Assembly: GCF_026344135.1 (NCBI RefSeq)
Contig: NZ_JAPKNA010000006.1
Span: 124,001-188,000 of the forward strand
Source of the DNA: Alcaligenes parafaecalis
Lineage (GTDB): Bacteria > Pseudomonadota > Gammaproteobacteria > Burkholderiales > Burkholderiaceae_B
Reading direction: 5' to 3'
Length of the DNA: 64,000 nt
Shown: piece after piece, positions 8,590 through 17,464 of the stretch
Position numbering within the stretch: position 1 is the first letter of the stretch
Layout of the letters: the number at the start of each line of letters is the position of its first letter
Translations under genes and position numbers: made by a program
The notes under the pieces: generated by a model
The model's database searches: none
What the model was told of the DNA's origin: nothing
Seen by the model: the letters and a program-made list of their open reading frames with translations, nothing else

Positions 8590-9045
8590 TTAGCTGCGCA
8601 GAGTCGGCTTGGCCTGTTTGCCCGCTTCCGAGCATTTAGGGCAAATGCCGTACAACAGCATGGTGTGGCTCTCCAGCACAAAACCGTGGTCTTTGGCGAC
8701 CTGGTGCTGGCGGGCTTCGATATTGCTGTCGGTAAACTCTTCGACTGCGCCGCAGTTGGTGCAAATCAGGTGATCGTGGTGATCGCCATCATTCAGTTCA
8801 AACACGGCTTTACCGCCGTCGAACTGGCTGCGCACCAAAATACCGGCTTGCTCGAACTGGGTCAGCACACGGTAGACCGTGGCCAAACCAATATCGACTT
8901 CCTCGGCGATCAGAAGGCGGTAAACGTCTTCCGCGCTAAGGTGGCGTTGACCGTCCTGATCGGAGCGGCGAAAAATATCCAGAATCTTCAGGCGCGGAAA
9001 AGTCGCCTTAAGCCCCATGTTCTTCAGTTCATTTTGATCGTTCAT
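8590..9045 (-). CDS. fur: Ferric uptake regulator Fur
   Basis: Iron-responsive repressor, 151 residues. The N-terminal winged helix includes LKATFPRLKILDIF and the recognition region DVYRLLIAEEVDIGLATVYRVLTQFEQAGI. The metal-sensing C-terminal half has HHDHLICTNCGAVEEF, with the first CxxC, and GICPKC, with the second CxxC, which is typical of Fur with a structural zinc. It is divergent from bamE, as in many proteobacteria. It is the likely regulator of the iron locus at 33-38 kb, where Fur-box-like sites occur. Confidence 0.98.
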   Translation of the reverse strand: MNDQNELKNMGLKATFPRLKILDIFRRSDQDGQRHLSAEDVYRLLIAEEVDIGLATVYRVLTQFEQAGILVRSQFDGGKAVFELNDGDHHDHLICTNCGAVEEFTDSNIEARQHQVAKDHGFVLESHTMLLYGICPKCSEAGKQAKPTLRS

Positions 9046-9191
9046 GGCTAAATTATCGCATCTTGATGGGGATGGATCTCAAGTCCGTTCTGATTAAAAA
9101 CCAGCTCGTCTTGAGGCGGTTCAATGCGCAATTCATGCGCTTTTTCCTAAACCCTTATATGATAACGATTTTATTCCTACTGGGGCATTTC

Positions 9192-9659
9192 GTGCAGAAG
9201 AAGGCCAATTCATTCACTCCTGTCATCCGCGCCATACTCGCAGCCAGTCTGGCTGCCGCCGCTCTGAGCGCCTGCGGATCCTCTAAATGGGGCTTCCCGT
9301 ACCGCGCCGACATTCAGCAGGGGAACTGGATCACTGCCGAGCAAGTGGCCCGCCTGCAATCGGGGATGACACGCGAACAAGTTCGTTATCTATTGGGTTC
9401 ACCCACCTTGCAAGACATTTTCCACGCTGACCGTTGGGACTACCCCTACCTGAACCAGCCTGGCTACGGCAAGAGCGAGCAGCGCACCTTCACCGTCTGG
9501 TTTGAAGGCGACACCCTGGTTCGCTGGCAAGGCGACGAACAGCCAGACCGCCAACCGTTTGAGCGCAGCGACACCGGCAAAAAACAAACCCCACCGCCTG
9601 CTGACGCCGACAGTGCCGCCCCAACGCCTAGCGTTAGCGGCACCCAGCCTACACTTTAA
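9192..9659 (+). CDS. bamE: Outer membrane assembly lipoprotein BamE (SmpA/OmlA)
   Basis: Small lipoprotein subunit of the Bam complex, which inserts beta-barrels into the outer membrane. The lipobox LSAC follows a hydrophobic Ala/Leu stretch. The mature part has the BamE signature GMTREQVRYLLGSPTLQDIFHADRWDYPY. The C-terminal tail is long and rich in Pro/Ala/Thr. The start is uncertain: GTG 9192 gives a proper signal peptide (MQKKANSF then VIRAILAASLAAAALSAC), whereas ATG 9159 or 9063 would add an odd leader. From 9192 it is 155 residues. It is divergent from fur. Confidence 0.88.
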   Translation: MQKKANSFTPVIRAILAASLAAAALSACGSSKWGFPYRADIQQGNWITAEQVARLQSGMTREQVRYLLGSPTLQDIFHADRWDYPYLNQPGYGKSEQRTFTVWFEGDTLVRWQGDEQPDRQPFERSDTGKKQTPPPADADSAAPTPSVSGTQPTL

Positions 9660-9684
9660 GCTTCACGTTAAGGACACTGGATAC

Positions 9685-10476
9685 ATGCGCATTGCCATTG
9701 CTGGCGCAGACGGCCGTATGGGCCGGATGCTGATTGAATCTGTTTTGAACAGTACGGATCTGACCCTGACCGTTGCCCTGGACCATAGCGGCTCCAAAGC
9801 CATTGGCCAGGACGCAGGTGCTTTCCTGGGTAAAGAGAGTGGCGTCACGATCACTGATGATCTGGATGCCCTGGCCCACGCTGACTGCCTGATCGACTTC
9901 ACCCGTCCGGAAGGCACTTTAGCCCATCTGGACGCGTGCCAGAAATACGGCACCCGTCTGGTCATCGGCACCACCGGCTTTTCCGAAGCAGAAAAACAGC
10001 AGATTATGGCGGCTGGCCGCGAAATCGCCATTATGTTCGCGCCGAACATGAGCGTAGGCGTGAATGCCACGCTGAAGCTGATCGAAATGGCCGCGGCCTT
10101 GCTGAACCACGGCTACGACGCCGAGGTTTTTGAAGCCCATCACCGCAACAAAGTGGATGCGCCATCGGGCACCGCCCTGGCAATGGGTGAAGCTATCGCC
10201 AAAACCTGGGGTGAGTCACTGAACGATGTGGCCGACTGGGCTCGTCACGGTCATACCGGTGCCCGTCAAGACGGTCGCATTGGTTTTTCCGTGGTGCGCG
10301 GTGGCGACATCGTGGGCGACCATACCGTGTTTTTCTGCGGTGAAGGCGAACGTATCGAGATCTCGCATCGTTCCAGCAGCCGTGCAGGCTATGCCAATGG
10401 CAGCCTGCGTGCCGCACGTTTCCTGTGCGACAAGAGCACAGGCCTGTACTCCATGCAGGATGTGCTGGGTTTGTAA
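9685..10476 (+). CDS. dapB: 4-hydroxy-tetrahydrodipicolinate reductase
   Basis: Reduces hydroxy-tetrahydrodipicolinate with NAD(P)H in lysine and diaminopimelate synthesis. 263 residues from ATG 9685. The N-terminal Rossmann motif is MRIAIAGADGRMGRMLI. The catalytic signature EAHHRNKVDAPSGTAL (about residue 155) holds the active-site His and Lys. The frame is open upstream into bamE, but ATG 9685 is preceded by an AAGGA core and matches family starts. It lies 25 bp after bamE and ends at a strong terminator. Confidence 0.98.
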   Translation: MRIAIAGADGRMGRMLIESVLNSTDLTLTVALDHSGSKAIGQDAGAFLGKESGVTITDDLDALAHADCLIDFTRPEGTLAHLDACQKYGTRLVIGTTGFSEAEKQQIMAAGREIAIMFAPNMSVGVNATLKLIEMAAALLNHGYDAEVFEAHHRNKVDAPSGTALAMGEAIAKTWGESLNDVADWARHGHTGARQDGRIGFSVVRGGDIVGDHTVFFCGEGERIEISHRSSSRAGYANGSLRAARFLCDKSTGLYSMQDVLGL

Positions 10477-10500
10477 AAACCTATCTGCACCTTTGTCTGA

Positions 10501-10530
10501 AAAGCCGACTTTTGAGTCGGCTTTTTTTTA
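10501..10530 (+). terminator. Rho-independent terminator after dapB
   Basis: Stem GCCGACT / AGTCGGC with a TTTG loop, flanked by A4 and followed by eight T residues (10523-10530). Confidence 0.95.
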
Positions 10531-10639
10531 TCTGTGCTCCAACTGAATCAACTCTAAAAAATCTCTTCTACCTAGCTACACAGAGGCTTGCCCTCCTCAA
10601 ACGCCCCTCTGTCACATCTCCCCTCCCTATTTTCCCTGC

Positions 10640-10667
10640 TTGACGCAGAAAAAAATATCACTAATAT
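10640..10667 (+). promoter_or_regulatory. Sigma-70 type promoter before the hydroxylase gene
   Basis: TTGACG (10640-10645), 16 bp, then TATAAT-like TAATAT (10662-10667). The -10 overlaps the inverted repeat ACTAA-TATG-TTAGT (10660-10673), nested in outer arms AATATC / GATATT. This places a likely repressor site directly on the promoter; the nearby GntR gene at 11552 is the obvious candidate. Confidence 0.6.
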
Positions 10668-10717
10668 GTTAGTTGGATATTTAAAGAATAAACCTTTTCC
10701 TGCAGGAGACAACTGAC

Positions 10718-11533
10718 ATGATGAGCGAACGCCAACGCAAGTTCCGAGAGGACTACAAATCCAATATCAGCCCCGCCTACAACGGTATTGTTCACGTTGT
10801 AGTGACCTACATCGTGGGCCTGGCCGCGATTTACTACAGCATCACCCAACTAGGGCCCATAGGATGGGAGTGGCTAATTGTGATTCCCGTTTTTCTGGCG
10901 GGTAATTTTGTTGAGTGGGCCATGCACCGCTATGTGATGCACCGACGCATCAACATCATTGGCTTGCGGGAAATCTACGAACGCCACACCCGCCAGCACC
11001 ATCAGTACTTCACCGATAACGAAGCCACCATTGATTCCAGCAAGGAGTTTAGGATTGTGTTTTTCCCCTGGCGCGTCCTGGCGACCCTGGGAGTTGGTGG
11101 GGGGATTTTGGGCTGGGTGGCCGCAACGGTCATCAACCCCAATGCAGGCTATTTTGTCTTCATGACCATGGTGGCGCAATACCTGGTGTACGAGGCCTTT
11201 CACTATTGCTGTCATGTGCATGAGAACAGCTTTGTGCGCAATATGCCCTTCATCAACACCATTCGCCGTCACCATACGGCCCATCACAATCAGGGCATCA
11301 TGATGAAGTACAACATGAACCTGACCTTCCCCATTGCTGACTGGGCGATGGGCACCACGGATCTGCGCCGTGGTCTGCTGGGCCACCTGTTCAATGGCTA
11401 TAGCGAAAAGCACGTCAAGGAAGAACTGAAGCCGATTATTCGCCGCTTCCGCTTTGAAGATACTGGCGATACAACCGACGGCCCCGCCTTGAAGCAAGAC
11501 GAAGCCCATGCTCTGGAGCGCGGGCTGGCCTGA
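10718..11533 (+). CDS. Sterol desaturase / fatty acid hydroxylase superfamily membrane enzyme
   Basis: 271 residues. Integral membrane di-iron oxygenase by fold. It shows the histidine clusters of the family: HRYVMHRR (about 68), HTRQHHQYF (about 90), HYCCHVHE (about 165) and RRHHTAHHNQ (about 188), between hydrophobic helices (residues 20-60 and 115-160). The motifs are intact, so it should be active. The substrate cannot be told from sequence: lipid, sterol or carotenoid-like hydroxylation are all possible. ATG 10718 has GGAG upstream. It stands alone after the dapB terminator and faces the GntR gene tail to tail. Confidence 0.85.
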   Translation: MMSERQRKFREDYKSNISPAYNGIVHVVVTYIVGLAAIYYSITQLGPIGWEWLIVIPVFLAGNFVEWAMHRYVMHRRINIIGLREIYERHTRQHHQYFTDNEATIDSSKEFRIVFFPWRVLATLGVGGGILGWVAATVINPNAGYFVFMTMVAQYLVYEAFHYCCHVHENSFVRNMPFINTIRRHHTAHHNQGIMMKYNMNLTFPIADWAMGTTDLRRGLLGHLFNGYSEKHVKEELKPIIRRFRFEDTGDTTDGPALKQDEAHALERGLA

Positions 11534-11551
11534 AGAAGCCCCGCGTCTTAT

Positions 11552-12274
11552 TTACAAGCTGGAGATCAAGGTCGTGCGGGCAAGTTCTTCGATGTAATCC
11601 ATCAAGAGGTCCAGGCTCTGACCGGCCTGGTCCATATCGCCCCCGGCAATGGACATCGCCAAATTGGCATGCAGTCTGCCCATTTCCGTCAAGTCCGGGT
11701 TTTGCTGATAGTGGCAGAACCAGAAACGACGTGACAGGCCATGTGTCAGACGCATCGCCGCTTCCGCAAATTCATTGCGCGCGGCTTCGATTTCCAGCTC
11801 ATTCAACCGCCGATCTGCCCGGATAAAACTGACTTCATCGTTCTGGGCGGCTGCTTCCAGGAAAGCATCATGCAAGCTCTTGAATTGCTCGCGTTGATCG
11901 CGTGTCGCCCGTTTGGCCGCACTGCGGCAGATCAGACGTTCGATTTCCCGACGCGTCTCAATCAGACGCAACTGTTTGGGCATATCCAGTTCTGGAATCA
12001 ACAGCCCACGCTGCGGCAAGACCAGCATCAGATGCTCACGCGCCAAACGCTGGATAGCTTCTCGAATCGGGGTGCGGCCAATCTCGAACATCTGGCTCAA
12101 GGTCAATTCCGACACGATGCTGCCCGGTGGCAACTTCAGGGTAATGATGGCCTCTTCCAAACGCTCGTAAGCAATGTCCGTGAGCTTGGGCTTGGGCTCT
12201 GCCAAGGCCTTGATTTCCAGGCCCTCATCAAGAGTTTGCCCCTTTCCCGCTACCTTCCGCTTGCTTGTGACCAT
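11552..12274 (-). CDS. GntR family transcriptional regulator (FCD/FadR type)
   Basis: 240 residues. N-terminal winged helix (about 35-100): AYERLEEAIITLKLPPGSIVSELTLSQMFEIGRTPIREAIQRLAREHL. The following helical ligand domain is of the FCD type (ETRREIERLICRSAAKRATRD...LHANLAMSIAGGD), which usually binds a carboxylate effector with a metal. It is divergent from the hydrolase-dehydrogenase pair at 12412. A TTAGTTG element recurs before three neighbouring genes and may be its operator (inference). Confidence 0.9.
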   Translation of the reverse strand: MVTSKRKVAGKGQTLDEGLEIKALAEPKPKLTDIAYERLEEAIITLKLPPGSIVSELTLSQMFEIGRTPIREAIQRLAREHLMLVLPQRGLLIPELDMPKQLRLIETRREIERLICRSAAKRATRDQREQFKSLHDAFLEAAAQNDEVSFIRADRRLNELEIEAARNEFAEAAMRLTHGLSRRFWFCHYQQNPDLTEMGRLHANLAMSIAGGDMDQAGQSLDLLMDYIEELARTTLISSL

Positions 12275-12411
12275 GCTAACCCTGCCTTTAAAACGCAGCG
12301 TTTGCTGCTGACACCGAACACCTGACGCCTGCCCAAGCCCCCCATGCTACGAGGCCCGACCTAAGCAACAGCCTCATATCTTAGTTGTATTTATCTACTC
12401 CAGGAAGCCAC

Positions 12412-13137
12412 ATGAGCATTGCCCACGACTCACCACAAGGCGCCATCATCGCCATCCACGGCATACAAGGCACCCATCGCAGTTGGCTGCCTCTGGCCCA
12501 AATCAGCCCCCCTGCGCTGTCCTGGCATACCCCGGATTTACGAGGTCGAGGCCAGGCGCTACGTGGCACCTGCCAAGAGGACTACGGTCTGGATGGCTTC
12601 GTACAGGACCTGCGTGTCTGCATCGAGAGCCTGCCCAAGGACCTGCCCTATGTTCTGGCCGGCTGGAGTCTGGGCGTGTCTGTTGTGCTGCAAACCTGCC
12701 TGACGCTGCTGGATGAACAAGCTCCGCTCCCACAGGCTCTGCTGTTGTTATCAGGCACAGCCAGCCTGAACAGTACCCACTGGTTCCAAGCACAAGATAC
12801 CCCCACCCTGCTGCAGGAAATTGCAGAACGAGAACAGCGCCTGGGCTTGAAGGAAGCCGCTGGCCACCAGGATGTGGCCTGGACCTGGTTGGCGAATCGT
12901 CACCATGACTTGCATGCACAAGTACCCCGTATCGCTATTCCCTCTTTGATCATTCACGGCGAGCAGGATCTGGACTGCCCCATTGCACATGCCCACCAGT
13001 TGGCACAGGCCCTGCCGCAAGCCACCTTGCACAGCCTGCCTGACGCCGGTCACAGCATTCTGGGCTCGCACACAGAGCTGATCGCCTCCCTGATTGCCCC
13101 CTTCTGCTCCCTTCACACCGCAAGGACTCCCGTATGA
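12412..13137 (+). CDS. Alpha/beta-hydrolase fold protein
   Basis: 241 residues from ATG 12412, which has an AGGAAG ribosome site. An upstream in-frame start at 12385 has no site. The fold is visible: IIAIHGIQGTHRSWLPL (oxyanion region), nucleophile elbow AGWSLGVS (Ser about residue 93), IPSLIIHGEQDLDCP carrying the acid, and DAGHSILGSH carrying the catalytic His. Cytosolic esterase, lactonase or C-C hydrolase; the substrate is unknown. Its stop overlaps the start of the dehydrogenase by 4 bp (ATGA), so the two are translationally coupled and probably act in sequence. Confidence 0.85.
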   Translation: MSIAHDSPQGAIIAIHGIQGTHRSWLPLAQISPPALSWHTPDLRGRGQALRGTCQEDYGLDGFVQDLRVCIESLPKDLPYVLAGWSLGVSVVLQTCLTLLDEQAPLPQALLLLSGTASLNSTHWFQAQDTPTLLQEIAEREQRLGLKEAAGHQDVAWTWLANRHHDLHAQVPRIAIPSLIIHGEQDLDCPIAHAHQLAQALPQATLHSLPDAGHSILGSHTELIASLIAPFCSLHTARTPV

Positions 13138-14381
13138 ACACGCACGTTTTCTTTTGCCCCCCTCCCCGCACCTTGATGGGGCGTGGCTGCCGCCATGATC
13201 TGCCTGCGCTGATTGCCCACTTGGGCTGGCGTCGTGGCTTATTGATTACCGACCGCTTTTTCACCATTCAAACCACCTGGGTTCAGGACCACATCGCAGC
13301 CTGTAGAGAGCTGGGTATTGAGGTCGTGGTTTTTGATGGTGGCGAGCCGGACCCTTCCACCACCTTATGCGATCAGGCCACGCTGCAAATACGCGCCCAT
13401 TTGGCCGATCACCCTATTGATTACGTATTGGCTTTGGGCGGTGGCAGCAATATTGATCTGGCCAAAGCACTGTGTCTGACCGTCCCCACCGGGGAGTCCA
13501 TACGCGCCTACAGCGGCACCTGGCCAGCCCACACCAAACCCTTGCCCTTGATCGCCTTGCCCACCACCTCGGGCACAGGATCTGAGGCTACACCGGGAGC
13601 CATTTTGGTCGATCCCGACAACGCCACCAAAATCGCCGTCATGGGCAATGCGCTACGCCCCGCCATTGCCGTTATCGACCCGGAACTGAGCGATAGCTGT
13701 CCGCCCCGCGTCACTGCCGATGCAGGTATTGATGCCCTGACCCATGCCATTGAATCCTTTGTGACTCAGGATGCCAGCCTGTTTGACCGCGCCGGAAGCC
13801 CGGACCCTGGCTATAGCGGCCGCTCCTCCCTGACCATGATGTTTGCCCGCGAATCCATACGCCTGTGTGGTGCCTTCATGCTGCGCGCCTATCGCGACGG
13901 TAGCGACACTGAAGCCCGTGATGGCATGGCCAGCGCCAGCTACTACGCGGCACTTTCCTACGGCACAGCAGGCCTGAACGCTGTCCACGGCATTGCCTAC
14001 GCACTAGCCGGTTTGACGCACCAATCCCATGGCACGACCAATGCCGTCCTGCTGCCCTATGTGCTGGATGAGCTACGTGAAACCCGCGCCCCGGAACTGC
14101 TGGAAGTGGCCCAACTGCTAGGCATGCCACCCGCCAATCCCCAAGACACCTTGATGGCCCTGCCTGCCTATGTGCGCTCCTTGGTCGAAAAACTGGATAT
14201 TCCTTCCGACCTGAGCCAATGCGGCGTACAGGCCCATCAACTGGAGCGTTTGCAAACAGACGCCCTGCAAGTCACTCGCCTTGCCAAAGCCTTTCCGGTG
14301 GCTGACTGCACCAGCGCCTACCAACGCATTATTCAAAGCGCTTTTGAAGGCAGTCTGGCCGGAGCCGTCACCAACAGTTAA
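13134..14381 (+). CDS. Iron-containing (type III) alcohol dehydrogenase / maleylacetate reductase family
   Basis: 415 residues. NAD(P)-dependent oxidoreductase. The nucleotide-binding GGGSNIDLAKAL (about residue 103) and LPTTSGTGSEATPGAI (about 140) are followed by metal-ligand motifs DALTHAIESF (about 200) and NAVHGIAYALAGLTHQSHG (about 282). Slightly longer than usual because of an insert near residues 217-230 (ASLFDRAGSPDPGYSGRS). It is coupled to the preceding hydrolase. The substrate is not evident; an alcohol or 2-oxo/ene-dicarboxylate released by the hydrolase would fit. Confidence 0.9.
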   Translation: MNTHVFFCPPPRTLMGRGCRHDLPALIAHLGWRRGLLITDRFFTIQTTWVQDHIAACRELGIEVVVFDGGEPDPSTTLCDQATLQIRAHLADHPIDYVLALGGGSNIDLAKALCLTVPTGESIRAYSGTWPAHTKPLPLIALPTTSGTGSEATPGAILVDPDNATKIAVMGNALRPAIAVIDPELSDSCPPRVTADAGIDALTHAIESFVTQDASLFDRAGSPDPGYSGRSSLTMMFARESIRLCGAFMLRAYRDGSDTEARDGMASASYYAALSYGTAGLNAVHGIAYALAGLTHQSHGTTNAVLLPYVLDELRETRAPELLEVAQLLGMPPANPQDTLMALPAYVRSLVEKLDIPSDLSQCGVQAHQLERLQTDALQVTRLAKAFPVADCTSAYQRIIQSAFEGSLAGAVTNS

Positions 14382-14538
14382 TTAGCCAACTAAGTACATA
14401 CCATTATTTAACCCTAAAATAAATACCACTAGTATCCATGTAATATATCAGTAAAAGAAAAAAGGCCTGCCTTGGCCTGACGGCAGGTCACCTACACCTA
14501 AAAAACCCGCCACAAGAGCGGACCGACAGGAGACACCT

Positions 14539-15903
14539 ATGACAGCCCAGCTATCCCCCAATGTGGCAAATCGCCTTGAGCGATTACCCATGACACGCTA
14601 TCAACGCATGCTGTTCGGTATTATCGCGACCGCCTGGTTCTTTGATTCTATGGACCTGGGCATCATGACCTTTGTATTAGGCTCCATCAAAGCAGAAATG
14701 GGCTTGAGCACCGCGCAAGCGGGCATGCTGGCCAGCTCCAGTTTTCTAGGCATGTTTTTGGGCGCGGCCATTGCTGGGATGCTGGCAGATAAATATGGCC
14801 GCAAACCCGTCTTCCAATGGAGCATGATTTTCTGGGGCGTGGGGAGTCTGGCCTGTGGACTGTCTCAAAACATTGAGCAGCTAATGGCGTTTCGAGTCTT
14901 GCTGGGCTTTGGCATGGGGATGGAGTTTCCCATCGGCCTGGCAATGGTTTCCGAAATTGTCCCTGCCAAAAGTCGTGGTCGCTATATTGCGATCCTGGAA
15001 GGTTTCTGGCCCCTGGGCTTTATCAGTGCCGGTATTCTGACGTTTTTAAGTCTGGACTATATAGGCTGGCGCGGCATTTTCATTGCGCTGTCCATCCCTG
15101 CCCTGTTCGTCTTTGTTATCCGCCGCTGGGTGCCCGAATCGCCTCGTTGGCTGGAAGAAGCAGGCCATAACGACCGTGCCGAGCAAGTCACCAGCGCCTT
15201 TGAACACAAGGTTATTCAAGCCAACGGAGGCCAAGCCCTGCCCGCTCCCCTGCCCGCCACACCGAGCGAAAAATTGAACCGGGGCGCCTTGTTCTCCCAG
15301 CTCTGGCAAGGTCAGTACGCACGCCGCACACTGATGCTCTGGATGCTGTGGTTCTTCTCTTTGCTGGGCTATTACGGTCTGACGACCTGGCTGGGTGCCC
15401 TGTTGCAACAAGCCGGTTATGAAGTCACCAAGTCCGTCACCTACACCATCTACATTTCCTTGGCGGGTATTCCCGGTTTCATCTTCTCGGCCTGGCTACT
15501 GGAAAAATGGGGCCGCAAAGCCACCATGGTCTTGATGCTCTTCGGCAGCGCAGGCTGTGCCTTTATCTATGGCCACGTCGCCACCAGCCAGGCCCCTGTT
15601 GCTCAGTTGATTGGTGCCGGTTTGTGCATGCAGTTCTTCATGTTTGGCATGTGGTCCGTCTTGTATGCCTACACCCCGGAGCTGTATCCCACACGTACTC
15701 GCAGCACTGGAGCCGGGTTTGCCTCCTCAATAGGTCGGCTGGGTTCCTTGTTCGGGCCTTTGCTGGTGGGCTTTATCTTGCCGTGGACCGGCCATGCTGG
15801 CGTCTTCACGCTAGGTGCTATTTCCTTCTCTATCGCCGCCCTGGTGGTGATTGCCTTGGGTGTAGAAACCAAGGGGCGATCACTGGAGGAAGTATCGGCT
15901 TAA
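14539..15903 (+). CDS. MFS transporter, sugar/aromatic-acid porter type
   Basis: 454 residues with 12 predicted membrane helices. N-terminal half: FDSMDLGIMTFVLGSI in helix 1, then the loop 2-3 motif ADKYGRKPV. RVLLGFGMGMEFPIGLAMVSEIVPAKSRGRYI is the family signature. The second half carries ELYPTRTRSTGAGFASSIGRLG. This resembles importers of organic or aromatic acids such as niacin and hydroxybenzoates. ATG 14539 follows AGGAGA. It is downstream of the hydrolase-dehydrogenase pair by 157 bp and may import their substrate (inference). Confidence 0.9.
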   Translation: MTAQLSPNVANRLERLPMTRYQRMLFGIIATAWFFDSMDLGIMTFVLGSIKAEMGLSTAQAGMLASSSFLGMFLGAAIAGMLADKYGRKPVFQWSMIFWGVGSLACGLSQNIEQLMAFRVLLGFGMGMEFPIGLAMVSEIVPAKSRGRYIAILEGFWPLGFISAGILTFLSLDYIGWRGIFIALSIPALFVFVIRRWVPESPRWLEEAGHNDRAEQVTSAFEHKVIQANGGQALPAPLPATPSEKLNRGALFSQLWQGQYARRTLMLWMLWFFSLLGYYGLTTWLGALLQQAGYEVTKSVTYTIYISLAGIPGFIFSAWLLEKWGRKATMVLMLFGSAGCAFIYGHVATSQAPVAQLIGAGLCMQFFMFGMWSVLYAYTPELYPTRTRSTGAGFASSIGRLGSLFGPLLVGFILPWTGHAGVFTLGAISFSIAALVVIALGVETKGRSLEEVSA

Positions 15904-15945
15904 GAAACTGATTCAATGGATAATTAGTTAACTTAAAGCTCAATA

Positions 15946-15986
15946 AAAAAACCCGTACCAGCCTATTTAGCTGCTACGGGTTTTAC
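15946..15986. terminator. Bidirectional terminator between the MFS gene and dctA
   Basis: Long stem AAAACCCGTA / TACGGGTTTT with one mismatch, then CAGC / GCTG and a 7-nt loop. A T-run follows on the plus side (TTTTACTT) and an A-run precedes it (T-run on the minus strand), so it can serve both convergent genes. Confidence 0.9.
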
Positions 15987-16002
15987 TTATAAATGGCTAT
16001 GC

Positions 16003-17292
16003 CTAGTTGCCATTGCTGTCCTGACTCAGGTCAACCTGAATACGCCCATCCAAAACCGCATGAGCCCGCTCTCGATCCACATCACCTTCCCAGGTCCCCA
16101 CCACCACGGTTCCTACGCAGTTACCAATCAAGTTGGTCAAGGCACGAGCCATCCCCATGAACCAGTCAACCGACAAAACCAGAACCAAGCCAATAGCTGG
16201 AATAGCGGGAACCGCACTCAACGTTGCTGCCAGAATCACAATGGCAGAACCCGGCACGCCGTGTGCCCCTTTGGAGGTCAGCATGGAGATGGCCAAAATG
16301 GTCATCAAGTCGATAAAGGACAAGGGTGTATTGGTGGCCTGTGCAATAAACACAGCGGCCAAAGTCAGGTAAATCGAAAAGCCATCCAAGTTAAAGGAAT
16401 AACCCGTCGGCACCACCAGGCCCACCGTGGACTGTTTGATACCCATGCGCTCCAGCTTGCGCATCACTTGGGGCAAGACCGCATCGGACGACGCCGTCCC
16501 CAATACAACCAGCAGTTCCTCTCGCAAATATCTCAACAGTTTGACGATGCTAAAACCAGTCATGCGCAAGATCAGACCCAACACGCCCAGCACAAAAATG
16601 GCGCAGGTCACATAAAACAGCACAACCAGCAAGCCCAACTTGCCCAGGGTGCCAAGTCCGTACTCGCCTACCGTAAAGGCCACCGCCCCCAGCACGCCCA
16701 AGGGTGCCAAACGGACAATAAAACCAATAATCTTGAAAAACACATGAGACAGTGTCTCCACCGCCGATGCCACCGGACGACCACGCTCACCCATCAGAGC
16801 CACGGCTAATCCAAACAAAATCGCAATCAGCAACACTTGCAGAATATCGCCCGAAGCGAAAGCATCCACAAAAGTGGTCGGAATAATCTTCATCAAGAAG
16901 CCGACAGTATCCGTACTTTGCGCAACCCGCGAGGTATACGCGGCCATGGCGCTGGCATCCAGCGTGCTGGGATCCACATTCATCCCATGACCAGGAGTAA
17001 AGAAATAGCCCAGCAAAATCCCCAAAGCCAAGGCAAAAGTAGTGACCACCTCGAAGTAAATCAGGGCCTTCACCCCGACACGCCCCACTTTCTTCAAATC
17101 GCTGCTGCCACAAATGCCGTGTACCACGACACAAAACACCAAGGGCGCCACGATCATCTTGATCAGCTTGATAAAACCATCACCAAAGGGTTTGAGCGAG
17201 GCGGCAAAGTCCGGCCAGATCACCCCCACCAAGACTCCAAGTATCAAGGCAACAATGACCTGTCCAAACAAGGTTCTGTATAAAAAACGCAT
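16003..17292 (-). CDS. dctA: C4-dicarboxylate:cation symporter DctA
   Basis: 429 residues. Inner-membrane importer of succinate, fumarate and malate (DAACS/glutamate-transporter fold). The N-terminus is LYRTLFGQVIVALILGVLVG. Signature motifs include KMIVAPLVFCVVVHGI, the serine-rich VLGTASSDAVLPQVM hairpin region, VVPTGYSFNLDGFSIYLTLAAVFIAQ, and the transport motif MLTSKGAHGVPGSAIVILAATL. ATG 17292 has GGAGA 8 nt upstream. It is divergent from a GntR regulator, which probably controls it. Confidence 0.96.
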   Translation of the reverse strand: MRFLYRTLFGQVIVALILGVLVGVIWPDFAASLKPFGDGFIKLIKMIVAPLVFCVVVHGICGSSDLKKVGRVGVKALIYFEVVTTFALALGILLGYFFTPGHGMNVDPSTLDASAMAAYTSRVAQSTDTVGFLMKIIPTTFVDAFASGDILQVLLIAILFGLAVALMGERGRPVASAVETLSHVFFKIIGFIVRLAPLGVLGAVAFTVGEYGLGTLGKLGLLVVLFYVTCAIFVLGVLGLILRMTGFSIVKLLRYLREELLVVLGTASSDAVLPQVMRKLERMGIKQSTVGLVVPTGYSFNLDGFSIYLTLAAVFIAQATNTPLSFIDLMTILAISMLTSKGAHGVPGSAIVILAATLSAVPAIPAIGLVLVLSVDWFMGMARALTNLIGNCVGTVVVGTWEGDVDRERAHAVLDGRIQVDLSQDSNGN

Positions 17293-17349
17293 CTTTGTCT
17301 CCAGTGATTTTGTAAGAACTGCCGTTTTTCTACGGCCAATCCGTCAAAC

Positions 17350-17425
17350 TGAAATTTCATCTGACATGTCAACATATATTCAATATGAAATACCGAATAT
17401 AATTAAAATCGAATATGAAGAAGCA
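17350..17425. promoter_or_regulatory. Palindrome-rich operator region between dctA and gntR
   Basis: The divergent spacer contains three short palindromes in a row: TGAAATTTCA (17350-17359), TGACATGTCA (17362-17371) and TTCA-ATA-TGAA (17379-17389). Two CGAATAT copies follow (17394-17400 and 17410-17416). AT-rich -10-like sequences overlap them. This is the expected layout for a regulator controlling both itself and dctA. Confidence 0.55.
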
Positions 17426-17464
17426 GTCGTAAAAACCCCTACAAGTACAAATCGGAGACGCTAA

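Noticed and set aside
9155..9185. Fur-box-like TGATAACGATTTTATT before bamE
   Set aside because: Too few matches to the two half-sites; an AT-rich promoter stretch explains it.
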